A DNA stretch of 15,026 bases from Euryarchaeota archaeon UBA125 (GTDB lineage: Archaea > Thermoplasmatota > Poseidoniia > Poseidoniales > Thalassarchaeaceae). The notes under the pieces were generated by a model. It was given only the letters and a program-made list of their open reading frames with translations. It did not search any database and was not told the DNA's origin. Below, in pieces: positions 14,724-15,026 of the stretch; position 1 is the first letter of the stretch, and each line of letters begins with the position of its first letter. A program made the position numbers and the translations under genes. Location of the stretch: positions 1-15,026 of the forward strand of contig DAPV01000089.1 of assembly GCA_002502625.1 (NCBI GenBank), written 5' to 3'.

Positions 14724-15026
14724 ATGGCACGCTCAAGACTAGCAATAGGCCTTGTTCTGCTCCTTCTCTTGAATTTTGCATTTATTTCATCTCCAGAGGA
14801 TTATTCAATGGGAGATAGTATCTCGATTATTCCTGAATCTCCTATTGCACTAGAACCTGATCCTGATTCAATAAGAGGTGTTTCTCCAACATCATTTGAT
14901 GATGTTTCAGTTTCACTTAGGAATCCTGGCGCAGATACTCCAGTTGGTTCGTTGTCTACAACTGGTTGGGAAATGTCGAATAATGTTGGTGAAATCTTTT
15001 CTTCGCCCAGAGAAGATCTATCTTTG
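14724..15026 (+). CDS. Secreted or membrane-anchored protein (3'-truncated by window end)
   Basis: The frame stays open for 101 codons from ATG 14724 to the last base of the window. It starts with a basic, strongly hydrophobic signal peptide or signal anchor (MARSRLAIGLVLLLLLNFAF). After it the chain is Ser/Pro/Asp-rich (PESPIALEPDPDSIRGVSP), then enters what may be the first beta domain (FDDVSVSLRNPGADTPVGSLSTTGW). No family is recognisable from this part. GGAG at 14712-14715 lies 8 nt before the ATG, and an in-frame TAA at 14697-14699 rules out an earlier start. It lies 48 nt after the previous gene on the same strand and is probably part of the same surface-protein cluster. Confidence 0.75.
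   Translation, partial: MARSRLAIGLVLLLLLNFAFISSPEDYSMGDSISIIPESPIALEPDPDSIRGVSPTSFDDVSVSLRNPGADTPVGSLSTTGWEMSNNVGEIFSSPREDLSL

Overview
The window looks like an AT-rich chromosomal segment from an archaeon, most likely a planktonic marine euryarchaeon of the Marine Group II / Candidatus Poseidoniia type. The archaeal assignment is firm. Ribosomal protein L15e occurs only in archaea and eukaryotes, there is a stand-alone PRC-barrel protein and an archaeal-type RNase Z, and TATA-like boxes lie about 26 nt upstream of several first-gene starts. The lineage is an inference from the acidic proteins and the large PKD-type and giant secreted proteins. There are no tRNA or rRNA genes, CRISPR arrays, insertion sequences or obvious mobile elements. 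Coding density is very high and no stretch longer than about 105 bases lacks a gene.

Left part (1-1440): the 3' end of a DUF2237-family gene is followed 10 nt later by an FMN-dependent Old Yellow Enzyme-type oxidoreductase.

Central part (1442-5074): four poorly known genes. A minus-strand gene encodes a zinc ribbon, Tudor-like repeats and a calmodulin-like EF-hand pair. It is divergent from a two-gene plus-strand operon that encodes a small helical protein and an SPFH-like protein with a long coiled coil. The SPFH gene converges, with overlapping stop codons, on a minus-strand gene for an acidic protein with a four-cysteine zinc knuckle. Zinc, calcium-type and membrane-scaffold signatures lie together here, and this is the most unusual part of the window.

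Housekeeping part (5148-7206): L15e, a PRC-barrel protein and RNase Z run in the same direction. They link the large ribosomal subunit with tRNA 3'-end maturation.

Right part (7268-15026): four consecutive plus-strand genes for exported or membrane proteins. The first is a 757-residue type I membrane protein with PKD-like domains outside and a zinc ribbon on its cytoplasmic tail. Next is a 1492-residue secreted protein with a recurring short Ile/Leu/Val-Pro motif. It is translationally coupled to a single-pass membrane protein with an extracellular beta domain. The last gene has a signal peptide and is cut by the window edge. The first of these genes is set off by a 61-nt gap; the close spacing of the last three suggests one surface assembly built from co-expressed parts, but its function cannot be read from the sequence.

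Translation signals fall into two classes. Internal genes of operons usually have a GAGGTGA-like ribosome binding site. Several first genes have none, but a TATA-like box about 26 nt before the start codon, which suggests leaderless mRNAs.
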